A stretch of DNA of 64,000 nucleotides from Paenactinomyces guangxiensis (GCF_016055185.1 NZ_JAECVR010000008.1:1-64000); one strand, 5' to 3'; shown: positions 36,401 through 45,794, numbered from the stretch's first letter. A program made the numbers and translations. The notes: a model not told the origin generated them from the sequence alone.

Positions 36401-37132
36401 GTCTGCCTCCTTCACCCATGTCCCGGGTTCATCAACAAAACTGGACCGCACTACTAAATGGACTTGATGGAGCAATGCACCTTCTACCGAGCGCGGGTGG
36501 AGAACCCCGGCACCCAGATGGGCTAACTCAAGCATTTCCTCATAAGAGATCTCATCGATTTTTCGGGCGAGCGGGACGACACGCGGATCCGCGGTATATA
36601 CTCCTGTCACATCGGTATAAATTTCGCAGTAATCTGCATGCAAAGCCGCAGCTAACGTGACTGCAGTGGTATCCGATCCTCCCCGCCCCAGCGTAGTGAT
36701 CTGCCCATCGGCTGAAATTCCTTGAAATCCGGCTACGACCACAATCTCCCCACGCTCTAAACTTTCTGTTATTGGTTTTGTATCAACTTTTTTCACCAGA
36801 GCTTTTCCATGGACCGGGTCAGTTTGAATTCCCGCTTGCCATCCGGTCATGGAACGAGCTTTATATCCTCTTTCCTGCAAAGCCATGGTAAGCAAAGCGA
36901 TGGTCACCTGTTCACCTGTTGTAAGCAACATATCCATTTCCCGCGGGGCAGGCCGTTCACTGATCTGGAAAGCGAGGTCGACAAGCTCATCCGTCGACTT
37001 CCCCATCGCAGAGACAACAACAACTACCTGATGCCCCTGGTCTGCCGTTCTGGTAACGGTGTCGGCCACTTTCCGGATTCGTTCCACACTTCCAACAGAG
37101 GTTCCGCCAAATTTTTGTACAACGATTCCCAT
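35894..37132 (-). CDS. lysC: Aspartate kinase, lysine-responsive type, alpha subunit
   Basis: A 412-residue enzyme. The kinase domain (1-240) has VQKFGGTSVGSVERI, VVVSAMGKSTDELV, LLTTGEQVTIALL, FQGISADGQITTLGRGGSDT and HPRSVEGA. Two ACT domains (250-405) follow, with VSAVGVGMMTRPGVAAKMF. It phosphorylates aspartate at the head of the lysine, diaminopimelate, threonine and methionine pathway. Length and layout match B. subtilis aspartokinase II, including an internal start for a beta subunit. The leader carries a lysine riboswitch and a terminator, so lysine should shut transcription off. Confidence 0.95.
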   Translation of the reverse strand: MGIVVQKFGGTSVGSVERIRKVADTVTRTADQGHQVVVVVSAMGKSTDELVDLAFQISERPAPREMDMLLTTGEQVTIALLTMALQERGYKARSMTGWQAGIQTDPVHGKALVKKVDTKPITESLERGEIVVVAGFQGISADGQITTLGRGGSDTTAVTLAAALHADYCEIYTDVTGVYTADPRVVPLARKIDEISYEEMLELAHLGAGVLHPRSVEGALLHQVHLVVRSSFVDEPGTWVKEADMMETELNVRGIAHDLKVARIKVLGLPNRENTLTRLFACLADAHINVDMIVQSEHDHEHIDVAFSVDEGEGEEARQVLQAAKENLGFAKILSESGLAKVSAVGVGMMTRPGVAAKMFATLSEAGIRIKMVSTSEIKISCVVEREDALEAVQRLHHAFGLDAKELAEVAQ

Positions 37133-37180
37133 GGTTTCTCCCTTACTCCTCCCTGCATGTTGTCAAAAAACTCGCCTATA

Positions 37181-37223
37181 AAAAAACAGAAGACCACAGC
37201 AGAGAGTAGCTAGCTGTCGTCTT
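37181..37223 (-). terminator. Leader terminator of the lysine riboswitch
   Basis: On the minus strand AAGACGACAGC (37223-37213) pairs with GCTGTGGTCTT (37200-37190), ten of eleven positions, and is followed by seven T. It lies between the aptamer and lysC and is the expected off-switch. Confidence 0.85.
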
Positions 37224-37253
37224 TAGAACAAAACGCTCCAGTTCACTCTTCTC

Positions 37254-37436
37254 TGTGAGATAGCCCTCCACAAAAGCAGTGGCTTCTGTGACAGTGCCGC
37301 TCCTGTTCGGATACGGCCCCAGCCCAACTAATTTCCGGGTAAATAATTGGACTTCGGCAAATATTCCCTTTCCCTGTTCTTCACCGGTCCCGTCCTCAGA
37401 ACAAGTACTGATGAACATCTGCACCTCTACTTCACA
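37254..37436 (-). promoter_or_regulatory. Lysine riboswitch (L box) upstream of lysC
   Basis: On the minus strand the conserved core elements of the lysine aptamer occur in order: AGAGGTGCAG, AGTA, GGGAAAGGG, GCCGAAG, TTGGGCTGGG, ACTGTCAC and GAGGGCTATCTC. TGTGA at the 5' end pairs with TCACA at the 3' end to close the basal stem. A terminator follows before lysC. Lysine binding would favour the terminator and reduce aspartate kinase synthesis. Confidence 0.92.
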
Positions 37437-38000
37437 TGATTAGCGAGAATGTTTAACACTCCCAAACCTGGCTGCGGACCGCAAGAGTCATGTAACCAGG
37501 AGAGTGCATAAATATGAAGTTATTAATATTGGTTTCGATACTACCACAAACGATGCCCATTTGACAACTAAAACTTTTTCGATGTGCAGCCAATATTGGT
37601 ACAATTTTCATGATTTGATTGATTGGTTGGGGAAATGTTGGTTCATTATCAGATTAGAGGCAAGCTTTCTCTTTCCTAAGCTTGTATATGATCCGTGTAC
37701 TCAGAAGGGGACCCATCTGAAAGTGAGGTGAACGATTAAAAGCGGGATCCGTCAGGATTACCAATTGTTTCGACGAAGTTTTAGGGCCCGGTTACCCGTT
37801 CCTGATCAATCGCTGGATTTTTCAGATTTGCGGGCTGTTCTCACTCAGTTGTCTCACGATATGTAGGGAATTTGAACCCTGTCCTCCACAACCGAGCTAA
37901 AATCATTTTCATCCACAATGATAAACATGACGCGATTTGATCTAATTAGCCGGAACCATTTTTACGTTTGACCCCATCAGAGGTTGAAATTGAGATATTT
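37437..38000. other. No recognisable gene
   Basis: About 560 bases with no supported gene. A 75-codon frame from 37504 lacks a ribosome binding site and family features. The part nearest 37437 should hold the riboswitch promoter. The part at 37740-37920 looks like decayed coding DNA but could not be identified. Confidence 0.4.
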
Positions 38001-38300
38001 TTATGCAAAAATATCAAAAACTCTTCCACTGACATAGGTGACGCTATCGTCCAATTGAACTACGATCCCGTCAAGCAGGCTGATTTCAAGCTCTTTTCCC
38101 TCTTTGGTTTGCAATTTTACCGTCATAGACTTGCGGACTTTCGGTTTAAAATCTACATTTGCCATCACTCTTAATTCTTCCTGATTGCAGATGTCGTATT
38201 CTTTTGATTCCTGGTTTACATCGTACTGCGGTTGAGATTTAAAATCATTCATAAAATGATCCAACTCATTGGGATTGCCTACGACACACAACTTCAACAT
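38001..38300 (-). CDS. Small YvzF-like (DUF3970-type) protein
   Basis: About 99 residues from ATG 38300, which sits behind AAAAAGGAGAG; the longer upstream frame is not needed. MLKLCVVGNPNELDHFMNDF starts with a short beta strand and a helix, as in the B. subtilis YvzF family of small proteins of unknown function. The C-terminal half (VKLQTKEGKELEISLLDGIV) looks like a small beta domain. The family assignment is tentative. Confidence 0.55.
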   Translation of the reverse strand: MLKLCVVGNPNELDHFMNDFKSQPQYDVNQESKEYDICNQEELRVMANVDFKPKVRKSMTVKLQTKEGKELEISLLDGIVVQLDDSVTYVSGRVFDIFA

Positions 38301-38596
38301 TAAAAATCTCTCCTTTTTCAATAAAATTAACGTTTTTTTAGTCTCCATCTGAATTTAAAAGCTTTATCACCAAGTAATGTGGACTGTTATTCCTTTTATA
38401 ATTGTACATATTTTACAATAATTTTTCAAATATTAAAAATTATTTTTTTGGTTTACCTTCATATGATAATTATTCCCAATCTCTGAGCATATAGATCAAG
38501 CCCCGCTTCAATTGCAAATATTTCTTCGCAATTCAGGATGTAAATGGTGATTTTGAGGAATTTATCCTGTTTACAGCGGCAAAAATATTGTAAGAT

Positions 38597-38690
38597 TTTT
38601 GTTTGGATTTGAAGTTTTCCCTTCACCGGACACGGGAGGCTGATAGCATAACCAGAGCCACTCTCCGGGGAGTGACTCTCTTTTTTTGGT
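38597..38690 (+). ncRNA. Candidate small RNA with own terminator
   Basis: A plus-strand TTTACA box (about 38571) and a TAAGAT box (about 38592) are followed by a roughly 90-base stretch with a small hairpin (GAAGTTTTCCCTTC). It ends in AGAGCCACTC paired with GAGTGACTCT and seven T. No reading frame with a ribosome binding site fits, and the neighbouring genes at 38001 and 38715 lie on the opposite strand, so this terminator serves a plus-strand transcript. It matches no riboswitch or RNA family I recognise. Confidence 0.4.
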
Positions 38691-38714
38691 ATGGCAATCA
38701 AATAGATTCTGTCG

Positions 38715-39035
38715 TTACTCATATTTCTGTAAAATCGATTGCAGCTTCAGTGCCTGTCCCAATTCACCTTTCACTTTCAGTTTCCCACTCATAAAAGCAG
38801 CTGTGGGACTTAGTTTGCCTTCGACGAGCTTGCTAAAATTATCGTCGCTTATCTGCAATGTGCATTGAGATTCCCAGGGTGTTCCTTCAGCACATTCAGC
38901 TTTCCCCCGGCTAAACCGAACCTGATATGTACCCCCGCTTAAATCCAGTTGATAAACCGCCTCCACTTCGCTGATTCCTTCCGGATTTTCATTTATTTTT
39001 TCTACAAGTGCTGTTAAAACAAAATTTGCGGACAT
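38715..39035 (-). CDS. SCP2 sterol-carrier-domain protein
   Basis: A 106-residue single-domain SCP2 protein. EAVYQLDLSGGTYQVRFSRG, CTLQISDDNFSKLVEGKLSP, TAAFMSGKLKVKGELGQALK and a final LQSIL helix follow the family pattern throughout. Such domains bind hydrophobic ligands such as acyl chains. The ligand is unknown. GGAGG precedes the ATG. It is divergent from tatA. Confidence 0.88.
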   Translation of the reverse strand: MSANFVLTALVEKINENPEGISEVEAVYQLDLSGGTYQVRFSRGKAECAEGTPWESQCTLQISDDNFSKLVEGKLSPTAAFMSGKLKVKGELGQALKLQSILQKYE

Positions 39036-39216
39036 AAAAACAGCCTCCTAAGCAAGATTGAATACATATTCATTTTACTACGGGCTAAACGAAAAGTCAG
39101 AGCATATTTTTGTGATACCCATTTGTTTAATAAACCTTAACTTGGCATTGTTCCCGGCAACAGATATAATGAACGTTGAAATTTATTGTAATGACTCCTA
39201 TTGGAGCGTGATCAGT

Positions 39217-39393
39217 ATGAGTACAATTGGAATCCCCGGTTTAATCCTGATCTTAATCGTTGCTCTGTTGCTGTTTGGGCCGAAAAAACTTCCTGAACTC
39301 GGACGGGCAACAGGTCAGACCTTAAAAGCATTTCGTGATTCCATCTCCGGAAAAACGGAAGATGAGAAAGAGAAAAAAGAGGGGACAAAATAA
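39217..39393 (+). CDS. tatA: Twin-arginine translocase subunit TatA/E
   Basis: A 58-residue protein. A short N-terminal membrane helix ([15 protein letters not shown]) is followed by the [20 protein letters not shown] amphipathic helix and a charged tail. This is the TatA layout for export of folded Tat substrates. I chose ATG 39217 because homologues begin at this point and a TTGGAG site precedes it; the frame open further upstream is not protein-like. No tatC lies next to it, so tatC must be elsewhere. Confidence 0.92.
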   Translation: MSTIGIPGLILILIVALLLFGPKKLPELGRATGQTLKAFRDSISGKTEDEKEKKEGTK

Positions 39394-39428
39394 TTCTCTC
39401 ACATCGGTATCCTTTGGCATCATCCTTG

Positions 39429-39453
39429 CTCACCAATCAGGTGAGTTTTTTTT
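39429..39453 (+). terminator. tatA terminator
   Basis: CTCACC (39429-39434) pairs with GGTGAG (39440-39445) and is followed by eight T. Confidence 0.8.
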
Positions 39454-39489
39454 AATTGCGGGCGATTTCACTGGTGATATCATTCACGT

Positions 39490-39526
39490 ACAAAAAAGAA
39501 CAGGCTACTTACCTGCTCTTTTTTGT
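39490..39526. terminator. Hairpin at the end of the desaturase gene
   Basis: ACAAAAAAGAACAGG (39490-39504) pairs with CCTGCTCTTTTTTGT (39512-39526). On the minus strand the stem begins inside the last codons of the desaturase gene, with its TAG stop in the loop. It could end transcripts from both sides. Confidence 0.8.
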
Positions 39527-40995
39527 AATTCCCGCTCATGGTCCAGTTGGATCATCTGAGCAATGTTTAAGCCGCGAAGTGCTGCCATGGCCGCCCCGCC
39601 ACACAGGAAAGGTGGACCGCTCGTGTAGTACAATCCTTTTACTTTCCTCTCTTTCATCACGGGACGGAAAAAGGTACGTCTGTGGCAGGAAACGGGATCA
39701 TAGAGTGATCCCCCCGGAGCACCGCATATTTGTTCAATCTCAGCAGGCCCGTATACCTTCTCTACTTCGATCTCTTCAGACAGTCCCGACAGCCCCCAGT
39801 TATTTTCCAGCCAGTATATGAGATGATTGCGGTATTCCCCGTATTTGGCTGCCAAATCTTCCTGCCGCTGTTCATGAACGGCTGGAACGTGAATCAGAAC
39901 CGACAGGTTACTTCCGTTCACGGCACGATCCGGTTCTGAAAAGGCGGAGTTGCAAATGTAAATCGTCGGCGACAGCGACCACTCTTTTTGTTCAAAAATA
40001 TCAATATACTGCCGCCCAACATCTTGCGGAAAAAAAAGATTATGATGATGCAAATGGGGATACACTCGTTTTACGCCAAACAGGCAGAGAAAACTTGATA
40101 CGCCTAACGAATCTTGAGTTTCGGGTTTTCTTTTTTCCGAAAGCAATAGTTCCTGTGTTGTCCGCACGTCGGCATTGGACACGATAAAATCTGCTTCCCA
40201 GCTATCCATACCAGAGCGAACGCCCGTCACCTGCTCACCCTTTATCATAATTTCATCAACCTTACACCCGGTATAAATCCGGACTCCCAACGAAACTGCC
40301 AACCGCTCAAATGCTTCAATCAGACGGTAATTTCCTCCCTCAATATAGTACACCCCTTGTACCAGCTCCATATAACCGATCAAGGACAGAGTAGCTGGCA
40401 ACTGATAGGGGGAAGCTCCCACATATGTAGCAAAGCGGTTCATTATCGCCAGTAAGCGCGGATCATCAAAATAACGGCGATGAAAGGAATCCATCGATTG
40501 AAATGGATGAACAGACATGAAAGCCTTAAGGTACCGGGGAGAGAAAACATCGGACCACTCGACCCACAGATGTTCAAACAAATGGTCTTCGGCAATCTCA
40601 TACATACGCTGGACTTCCGTCAAATAATCAAGAAACCCCTGTCTATTCTCAGGTGAAAAGCCGGCCAGCTGCTCACTCATATAATCGGGATCTGCGGTTA
40701 AGTCGATCACCGTTCCGTTATTAAAAAAATTGCGGCTGTTGACGGCCAGCGGAATCAAACGAAGGGCAGGGTCTATCTTTTGTCCCGCTTCCCTGAAAAC
40801 CCGTTCAAAAACCCAGGGTAAAGTAATGTTTGAAGGCCCAAAGTCGAACTGATATTTTCCCAGCCGAACTTCTTGTATCTTCCCGCCTAGTTTTTCTTGT
40901 TTTTCAAGCAAGTTGATCTCATAGCCCCGGGCAGCTAGATGGATGGCCGCCACCAATCCCGAAATTCCGCCTCCGATCACCACACCTTTTTTCAT
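39505..40995 (-). CDS. Phytoene desaturase-type FAD oxidoreductase
   Basis: About 496 residues from ATG 40995 behind AGGGGGGG. The N-terminal dinucleotide fold reads KKGVVIGGGISGLVAAIHLA and is followed by EKQEKLGGKIQEVRLGKYQFDFGPS. The C-terminal FAD segment GLYYTSGPPFLCGGAAMAAL matches CrtI/CrtN-type carotenoid desaturases and oxidases. The preceding TetR gene on the same strand may control it. No phytoene or squalene synthase gene is nearby, so the substrate, presumably a polyprenoid, is open. Confidence 0.82.
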   Translation of the reverse strand: MKKGVVIGGGISGLVAAIHLAARGYEINLLEKQEKLGGKIQEVRLGKYQFDFGPSNITLPWVFERVFREAGQKIDPALRLIPLAVNSRNFFNNGTVIDLTADPDYMSEQLAGFSPENRQGFLDYLTEVQRMYEIAEDHLFEHLWVEWSDVFSPRYLKAFMSVHPFQSMDSFHRRYFDDPRLLAIMNRFATYVGASPYQLPATLSLIGYMELVQGVYYIEGGNYRLIEAFERLAVSLGVRIYTGCKVDEIMIKGEQVTGVRSGMDSWEADFIVSNADVRTTQELLLSEKRKPETQDSLGVSSFLCLFGVKRVYPHLHHHNLFFPQDVGRQYIDIFEQKEWSLSPTIYICNSAFSEPDRAVNGSNLSVLIHVPAVHEQRQEDLAAKYGEYRNHLIYWLENNWGLSGLSEEIEVEKVYGPAEIEQICGAPGGSLYDPVSCHRRTFFRPVMKERKVKGLYYTSGPPFLCGGAAMAALRGLNIAQMIQLDHERELQKRAGK

Positions 40996-41149
40996 CGATT
41001 CCCCCCCTTTCTCACTTCCATCTTTCAACTTTACAACAGCAAACGCAGGCTTGATTCTGTTTCCAGACAAGGAAGGGCTTTTATTCCTGAGCCCGCGGCT
41101 TGTGAACATGGTAACCTCTCTGTAAAGGCAGGAAAACCATTAACAACAA

Positions 41150-41827
41150 CTATGAAGAAACATTGCTGTTTTTTATCGACACTCCGTCCAAAAAGACAGA
41201 TACAATCATCTCTGTCGTCTCAAGCAATTTTTCACGATCTTCACGCATATAAAATACATGAGCAGACAGTGAATCCAGTAAACCTAACCAAATATCCGTG
41301 AACAGCCGCACTTGATCAGGGTGATTTTCCAATTCGCCACTTTCCATTCCCCTCCGAATCAACTCACAATGAGGTTCCACAATGAACAGGTCATATGTCG
41401 TACGTACTTTTTCCACCAAACAGGAATGCAAATGCTCTTCCACATCTCTCATAAACGTGCTGATCGACATCCGGGCATACAAAAAATAGCCGTACGCCAA
41501 ATGAAACAACTTTTCGCGGACGGTTCCTTTCCTTTCAATTCCGGCGACAATCTCCTTGCCCGTTCTCTCCAGGCAGTCACATATAACTGCGGTATAGAGA
41601 TGCTCTTTATCGGGAAAATAATGATACAAAGTGGGCTTTGTAATACCTGCCGCATTCGTGATAGCACTGATTGAAACAGCGGCATACCCGCTCTTCAGAA
41701 ATAGTAAGCTGGCATGCTGCAAAATAAGCTTTGCCGTATCCGTCCGTTCCGCTTGATCCAAGCGCTTTGGCCTCCCTGGTGGTCTTTTTTCGGTCGGGTG
41801 CTGATCTTTTTTGTGTTCCAAGGCCAT
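41150..41827 (-). CDS. TetR/AcrR-family transcriptional regulator
   Basis: A 225-residue regulator. A basic N-terminal tail (RPPGRPKR) precedes the TetR helix-turn-helix (AKLILQHASLLFLKSGYAAV, SISAITNAAGITKPTLYHYF, about residues 32-72). The helical C-terminal ligand domain (85-215) has no recognisable specificity. It lies 155 bases upstream of the desaturase gene on the same strand, so local control is plausible. Confidence 0.88.
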   Translation of the reverse strand: MALEHKKDQHPTEKRPPGRPKRLDQAERTDTAKLILQHASLLFLKSGYAAVSISAITNAAGITKPTLYHYFPDKEHLYTAVICDCLERTGKEIVAGIERKGTVREKLFHLAYGYFLYARMSISTFMRDVEEHLHSCLVEKVRTTYDLFIVEPHCELIRRGMESGELENHPDQVRLFTDIWLGLLDSLSAHVFYMREDREKLLETTEMIVSVFLDGVSIKNSNVSS

Positions 41828-41933
41828 AATGACTCCTTGATATAAACAGACTTAACAGTATAACTATTGTAGAATTTTGATTCGGTTTTCGTCAATTTTT
41901 CACCGCCAGACTACTGACAATCCGAACCGGCTG

Positions 41934-42428
41934 TTATTTTAAAAGGCGGGTCAACTGTCGCAATTGCTTTTCTATTTGATCCAATTGTTCATTCATTTGA
42001 TTAACCTTTATGTTTACTTCTTTACGCAACTCGTGAAGTTGTCGGGCGATCAAAGCAATATTTGTTTCCACATATTCCGAATTGTATTCTAAATTTACGG
42101 AATGATGATGTTTACCATTTTTGTCCTGTTCACGCCAGCGCACATTGTTTAAATAAGAATAAACCTCCCGCACATTTCTGACTCCAGATTGATGTAATTC
42201 TCCTGCAAGTTTCATTACATAGGTACGGGAAATTTTATTGTTATTTTCAAGTAAGCAAAACTCTAATAAACTATTTATAACTCCATTTGAAAATCTATAT
42301 TTTTCCTTCAGTTCGTAAATAATTTGGATGATCGGCTTCGGTATGGTTTGTCCGCCGGCGTATTGTGAAAGTAATTCCAAAGGGTCAAGCGACTCTAATT
42401 GTTGAAGGTGCTGTTCCTGTTCACTCAT
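41934..42428 (-). CDS. DnaB_2/DnaD-domain protein with C-terminal coiled coil
   Basis: A 164-residue protein. Residues 15-100 resemble the DnaB_2 (DnaD-like) domain of the helicase-loading proteins DnaB and DnaD: DPLELLSQYAGGQTIPKPII, FSNGVINSLLEFCLLENNNK and ISRTYVMKLAGELHQSGVRN. Residues 125-163 form a heptad-rich helix (QLHELRKEVNIKVNQMNEQL). It lacks the winged-helix part of DnaB or DnaD. A role in DNA binding or replication is inferred from the domain only. Confidence 0.75.
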   Translation of the reverse strand: MSEQEQHLQQLESLDPLELLSQYAGGQTIPKPIIQIIYELKEKYRFSNGVINSLLEFCLLENNNKISRTYVMKLAGELHQSGVRNVREVYSYLNNVRWREQDKNGKHHHSVNLEYNSEYVETNIALIARQLHELRKEVNIKVNQMNEQLDQIEKQLRQLTRLLK

Positions 42429-42735
42429 GAATTTTCCTCCTGGCTGTCAAGCTAAGGTGATTATACCATTTCCAAAAGGTAAAAAATTTTTTCCGAAAAA
42501 CAAATTTTCTTTTTCTATAAAGAAGCAGCTATATCATACCGATTTGTTTTCAGGTAAAACCAGGACATTGTTTTAACATGATTCCGTCGGCAACATTATA
42601 ACTTTGACACAACCCTATGGATGAAAGATTGATTATGTATAAGTGGTTTTTCTACAGTCTGTGGGGAGAATTCATTCTCCCCTCCTCACTGATACACACT
42701 TTCACAGAAAAAAGTCAGACCGATCATATTGATCA
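42429..42735. other. Intergenic region with a dispersed repeat fragment
   Basis: No gene is seen. Segments GACACAACCCT-GATGAAAG (about 42607-42630) and ACACACTTTCACAGAAAA (about 42695-42712) recur in inverted, rearranged form at 30500-30590. A GGGGAGAAT/ATTCTCCCC hairpin lies at 42663-42682. Confidence 0.45.
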
Positions 42736-44523
42736 TCAAACTCCGGTTTTCTCATTTTTTTGCAGTTCCGCTATAATCGTACGGGCCAATTGATCTCCGA
42801 TCCCTGCGTTCCGGTATTCTTCCACGGTTGCTTTACGCATATTTTCAATCGAGCCAAAGTGGCGGAACAACTGCTGTTTCCGTTTCGGACCGACTCCGGG
42901 AATTTGATCAAGCCGGGACTGAAGCAGGTTTTTGCCTCTGGTTTGACGATGGAAAGTAATCGCAAACCGGTGAACTTCTTCCTGAATGCGCTGGATGAGA
43001 TAAAATTCCTGCGTTCCGCGCTTCAGGTCAACCTCAATCGGCGGGTCTCCGTATAGCAGACGGGATGTCTGGTGCTTCTCATCTTTCACCATGCCACCGA
43101 TCGGAATAAAAAGCCCCAGCTCATTTTCCAGCACATCAGCCGCTGCGGACATTTGTCCTTTTCCGCCGTCAACGAGAATAAGGTCCGGCAAAGGTAATTG
43201 TTCCTTCAATACACGCGAGTAGCGGCGGCGAATAACTTCACGCATCGTTTCATAGTCATCAGGCTTTTCCACAGAACGAATCCGGAATTTGCGATACTCT
43301 TTTTTATCCGGTTTCCCATCTGTAAAGCAAACCATCGCCGAAACCGGGTCGGTCCCCTGTATATTAGAGTTATCAAATGCTTCAATTCTGCGGGGAATGC
43401 CGATTCCCATAGCCGCACCCAGATTCTGCACAGCCTGGATCGTTTTTTCTTCATCCTTCTCCATTAGCTGAAATCTTTCTGTTAAAGCGATTTTCGCATT
43501 TTCTGTCGCCATATTGACCAGATTTTTCTTCATGCCTCTTTGGGGGACATGGACCTGGACTCCTGTTAACAAATCCCGGATCAATTCATCATCCACATCG
43601 GGGGGTAAAATGACTTCTTTCGGCAATGTAGGCATATCGTGATAAAACTGGGCAACAAAAGAGAGAAAATCCTCTTCTGCATCATTGTAGTGATGGAAGA
43701 TGGAAACATCTCTTTCCATTAACTTCCCCTGACGGACAAAGAAAACTTGAACACACATCCACCCTTTGTCTGCAGCATATCCAAAAACATCGCGGTCGAT
43801 CTGATCGTTGAGCACGATATTTTGCTTTTCCATCACCGCTTCAATATCGCGGATCAGGTCCCTGAGTTCTTTGGCCCGTTCAAATTGCAGAGCTTCCGCC
43901 GCTTCTTCCATCTTTTTTCTCAGTTCCTGTTGCAGTTCGGGATAACCGCCATTTAAAAACCGAGTAATTTTTTTGGTAATCTCTTCATAGTTCTCCGGCT
44001 CCACTTCGTATTCACAAGGAGCCAAACATTGATTTAAATGATAGTAGAGGCAGACCCGTTTGGGTAACGTCCTGCATTTTCTCAGAGGAAAGAGGCGATC
44101 CAACAGCTTTTTCGTTTTCTGTGCGGCTCCTGCATGGGGATATGGCCCAAAATACTTGGAGCCATCTTTTTTCAACTTTCTCGTCACTTCCAAACGCGGA
44201 TGTTTTTCCATGGTCAACCGGATGTATGGATATGACTTATCATCCTTTAACATCACGTTATATCGGGGACGGTACTTCTTGATCAAGTTGCACTCCAAAA
44301 TGAGAGCTTCAAGAGCACTGCCTGTCACGATATATTCAAAATCGACGATATCCATAACCAAACGCTGTGTCTTGCCGTCATGGCTTCCGGTAAAATAAGA
44401 GCGCACACGGCTTTTCAAGCTTTTGGCTTTGCCTACATAAATGATCTCCCGGTCTTTATTTTTCATCAGATAACAACCCGGTTGGTCTGGAAGGAGAGAA
44501 AGTTTATCTTGGATAAGTGACAT
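42736..44523 (-). CDS. uvrC: Excinuclease ABC subunit C
   Basis: A 595-residue protein. The GIY-YIG nuclease domain (residues 12-95) has [21 protein letters not shown] Cys region follows with [19 protein letters not shown], then a UVR domain ([20 protein letters not shown], about 205-235) that binds UvrB. The RNase H-like domain has [18 protein letters not shown] and [13 protein letters not shown]. Tandem HhH motifs with [20 protein letters not shown] lie at the C-terminus. It makes both incisions in nucleotide excision repair. Its place between lysC and trxA is the same as in B. subtilis. Confidence 0.97.
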   Translation of the reverse strand: MSLIQDKLSLLPDQPGCYLMKNKDREIIYVGKAKSLKSRVRSYFTGSHDGKTQRLVMDIVDFEYIVTGSALEALILECNLIKKYRPRYNVMLKDDKSYPYIRLTMEKHPRLEVTRKLKKDGSKYFGPYPHAGAAQKTKKLLDRLFPLRKCRTLPKRVCLYYHLNQCLAPCEYEVEPENYEEITKKITRFLNGGYPELQQELRKKMEEAAEALQFERAKELRDLIRDIEAVMEKQNIVLNDQIDRDVFGYAADKGWMCVQVFFVRQGKLMERDVSIFHHYNDAEEDFLSFVAQFYHDMPTLPKEVILPPDVDDELIRDLLTGVQVHVPQRGMKKNLVNMATENAKIALTERFQLMEKDEEKTIQAVQNLGAAMGIGIPRRIEAFDNSNIQGTDPVSAMVCFTDGKPDKKEYRKFRIRSVEKPDDYETMREVIRRRYSRVLKEQLPLPDLILVDGGKGQMSAAADVLENELGLFIPIGGMVKDEKHQTSRLLYGDPPIEVDLKRGTQEFYLIQRIQEEVHRFAITFHRQTRGKNLLQSRLDQIPGVGPKRKQQLFRHFGSIENMRKATVEEYRNAGIGDQLARTIIAELQKNEKTGV

Positions 44524-44629
44524 TTGAATCCTCTCTCCCTTCTATATAAATCTTTTACAAAAAGGTAGTCTTCAAACAAAAAAGAACATGGTATAGTTAT
44601 TGTATATGAAAAAAGGGGGCGTTGTCTCG

Positions 44630-45733
44630 TTGAGTTATTTTGGAATTCTGAAAAGGCATGGGCTGAAGTTGTGGGTGAGCAATCTGCTGGGATACTTAGC
44701 CACATCGACAGTAACGTACATTCTGGCCTTAATATTGATAGCGATTTACCTCGTTATCGTGGCAGCAGTTGCAGGCAGTTCTATTGACGGAATAAGCGAA
44801 ACCATGTCTGATACGGAAGCGGGTATGTATTTCCTGGAGATGTTGACATCCCCTGGAGTGTTGCTTCCCACTCTGTTCTTTTTTTTGCTTTTTATGATTG
44901 TCATCGCTCTTACAAGTGCCTTTCAATATGCCGGTGCAATTAGTGTAACAGTGGAAGCAGCCGAGCAGAATCGCTCTGACATCGGTACATACTTTACCAG
45001 AGGATTTAAATATACCGGAAAAATGTTTGTATTGATGCTGTTATGGTTCGCTGCATACCTGGTGCCAAGCATCATCGGAGGCATTTCCATCCCTCTGTTT
45101 ATCACTGAAGAAGTTGTCGGCATCATTATAGGATTACTGCTCCTTCTAATTTCTTTCATCTTATATATTCTGATTTCAATTGCTTTTTTCCACGCACCTG
45201 TGATTCTCATTGTCGAAAACACAGGTGCAACTCAAGCGATGACCAAATCATTCTATTTGTTACGTAAAGCATTTGGCCGGGTATTTGGCAGTGCCTTCTA
45301 TACCTTTCTAATCTATGCAGGCACCATCACCATCTTTATGATCGTAGTTTTTATACTCGCCTTTATGTTAGGGCTTGCTACTGCCAGCTCACCGGATGCA
45401 GAAGGGATTCTTGCAATCTTCTCAGTGGTAATCAATATTGTCAGTATATTTGTCAGTTGGGTTTTTACCCCTTTGTTGACGGTAATTACTCTCTTATTAA
45501 TAACAATCCGTTATTATAAATATTTAAGGAGCTATATCAATCCTTACGGGAACGGAGGGCAGCCTTCCTTCTCCTACAACACTCCGAATGACGACAGCTC
45601 TCCATCCTTTTCTTTTAAAGTGGATGGACAGGCAGGAAATACAGGACAACCTACAAATGATTATTCCCCTTATGGTCATGATAAACCCTCCCCAGACCCT
45701 GATGACAAAAAGAATGGCAACTGGTCATTCTAA
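44630..45733 (+). CDS. Polytopic membrane protein, paralogue of the next gene
   Basis: About 367 residues with six to seven hydrophobic helices, ending in a polar, Pro/Ser/Gly-rich cytoplasmic-type tail (about 60 residues). The start is TTG 44630 behind AAAAGGGGG, chosen because the paralogue at 45926 begins the same way (LSYFGILKRHGLKLWVSNLL versus MNYIFRHGFKLTLANLL). ITVEAAEQNRSDIGTYFTRG, next to a membrane helix, matches SIEAVYENRSSVGTYLNGAF in the paralogue. I do not recognise the family or function. A TATAGTTATT-type promoter lies just upstream, divergent from uvrC. Confidence 0.72.
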   Translation: MSYFGILKRHGLKLWVSNLLGYLATSTVTYILALILIAIYLVIVAAVAGSSIDGISETMSDTEAGMYFLEMLTSPGVLLPTLFFFLLFMIVIALTSAFQYAGAISVTVEAAEQNRSDIGTYFTRGFKYTGKMFVLMLLWFAAYLVPSIIGGISIPLFITEEVVGIIIGLLLLLISFILYILISIAFFHAPVILIVENTGATQAMTKSFYLLRKAFGRVFGSAFYTFLIYAGTITIFMIVVFILAFMLGLATASSPDAEGILAIFSVVINIVSIFVSWVFTPLLTVITLLLITIRYYKYLRSYINPYGNGGQPSFSYNTPNDDSSPSFSFKVDGQAGNTGQPTNDYSPYGHDKPSPDPDDKKNGNWSF

Positions 45734-45760
45734 TGGGAGATTCATATTCCACAAGGATGG

Positions 45761-45794
45761 AAGAAGACGTCTCTGTCGACAGAGGCGTCTTCTT
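45761..45794 (+). terminator. Hairpin between the paralogous membrane proteins
   Basis: AAGAAGACG-T-CTCTG (from 45761) pairs with CAGAG-G-CGTCTTCTT (to 45794). The T run is weak, so some read-through to the second gene is likely. Confidence 0.65.

Noticed and set aside
36021..36467. 148-codon plus-strand frame inside lysC
   Set aside because: It is antisense to strongly conserved aspartokinase sequence.
38459..38722. 87-codon minus-strand frame
   Set aside because: It covers the candidate small RNA and its terminator, lacks a convincing ribosome binding site, and shows no domain.
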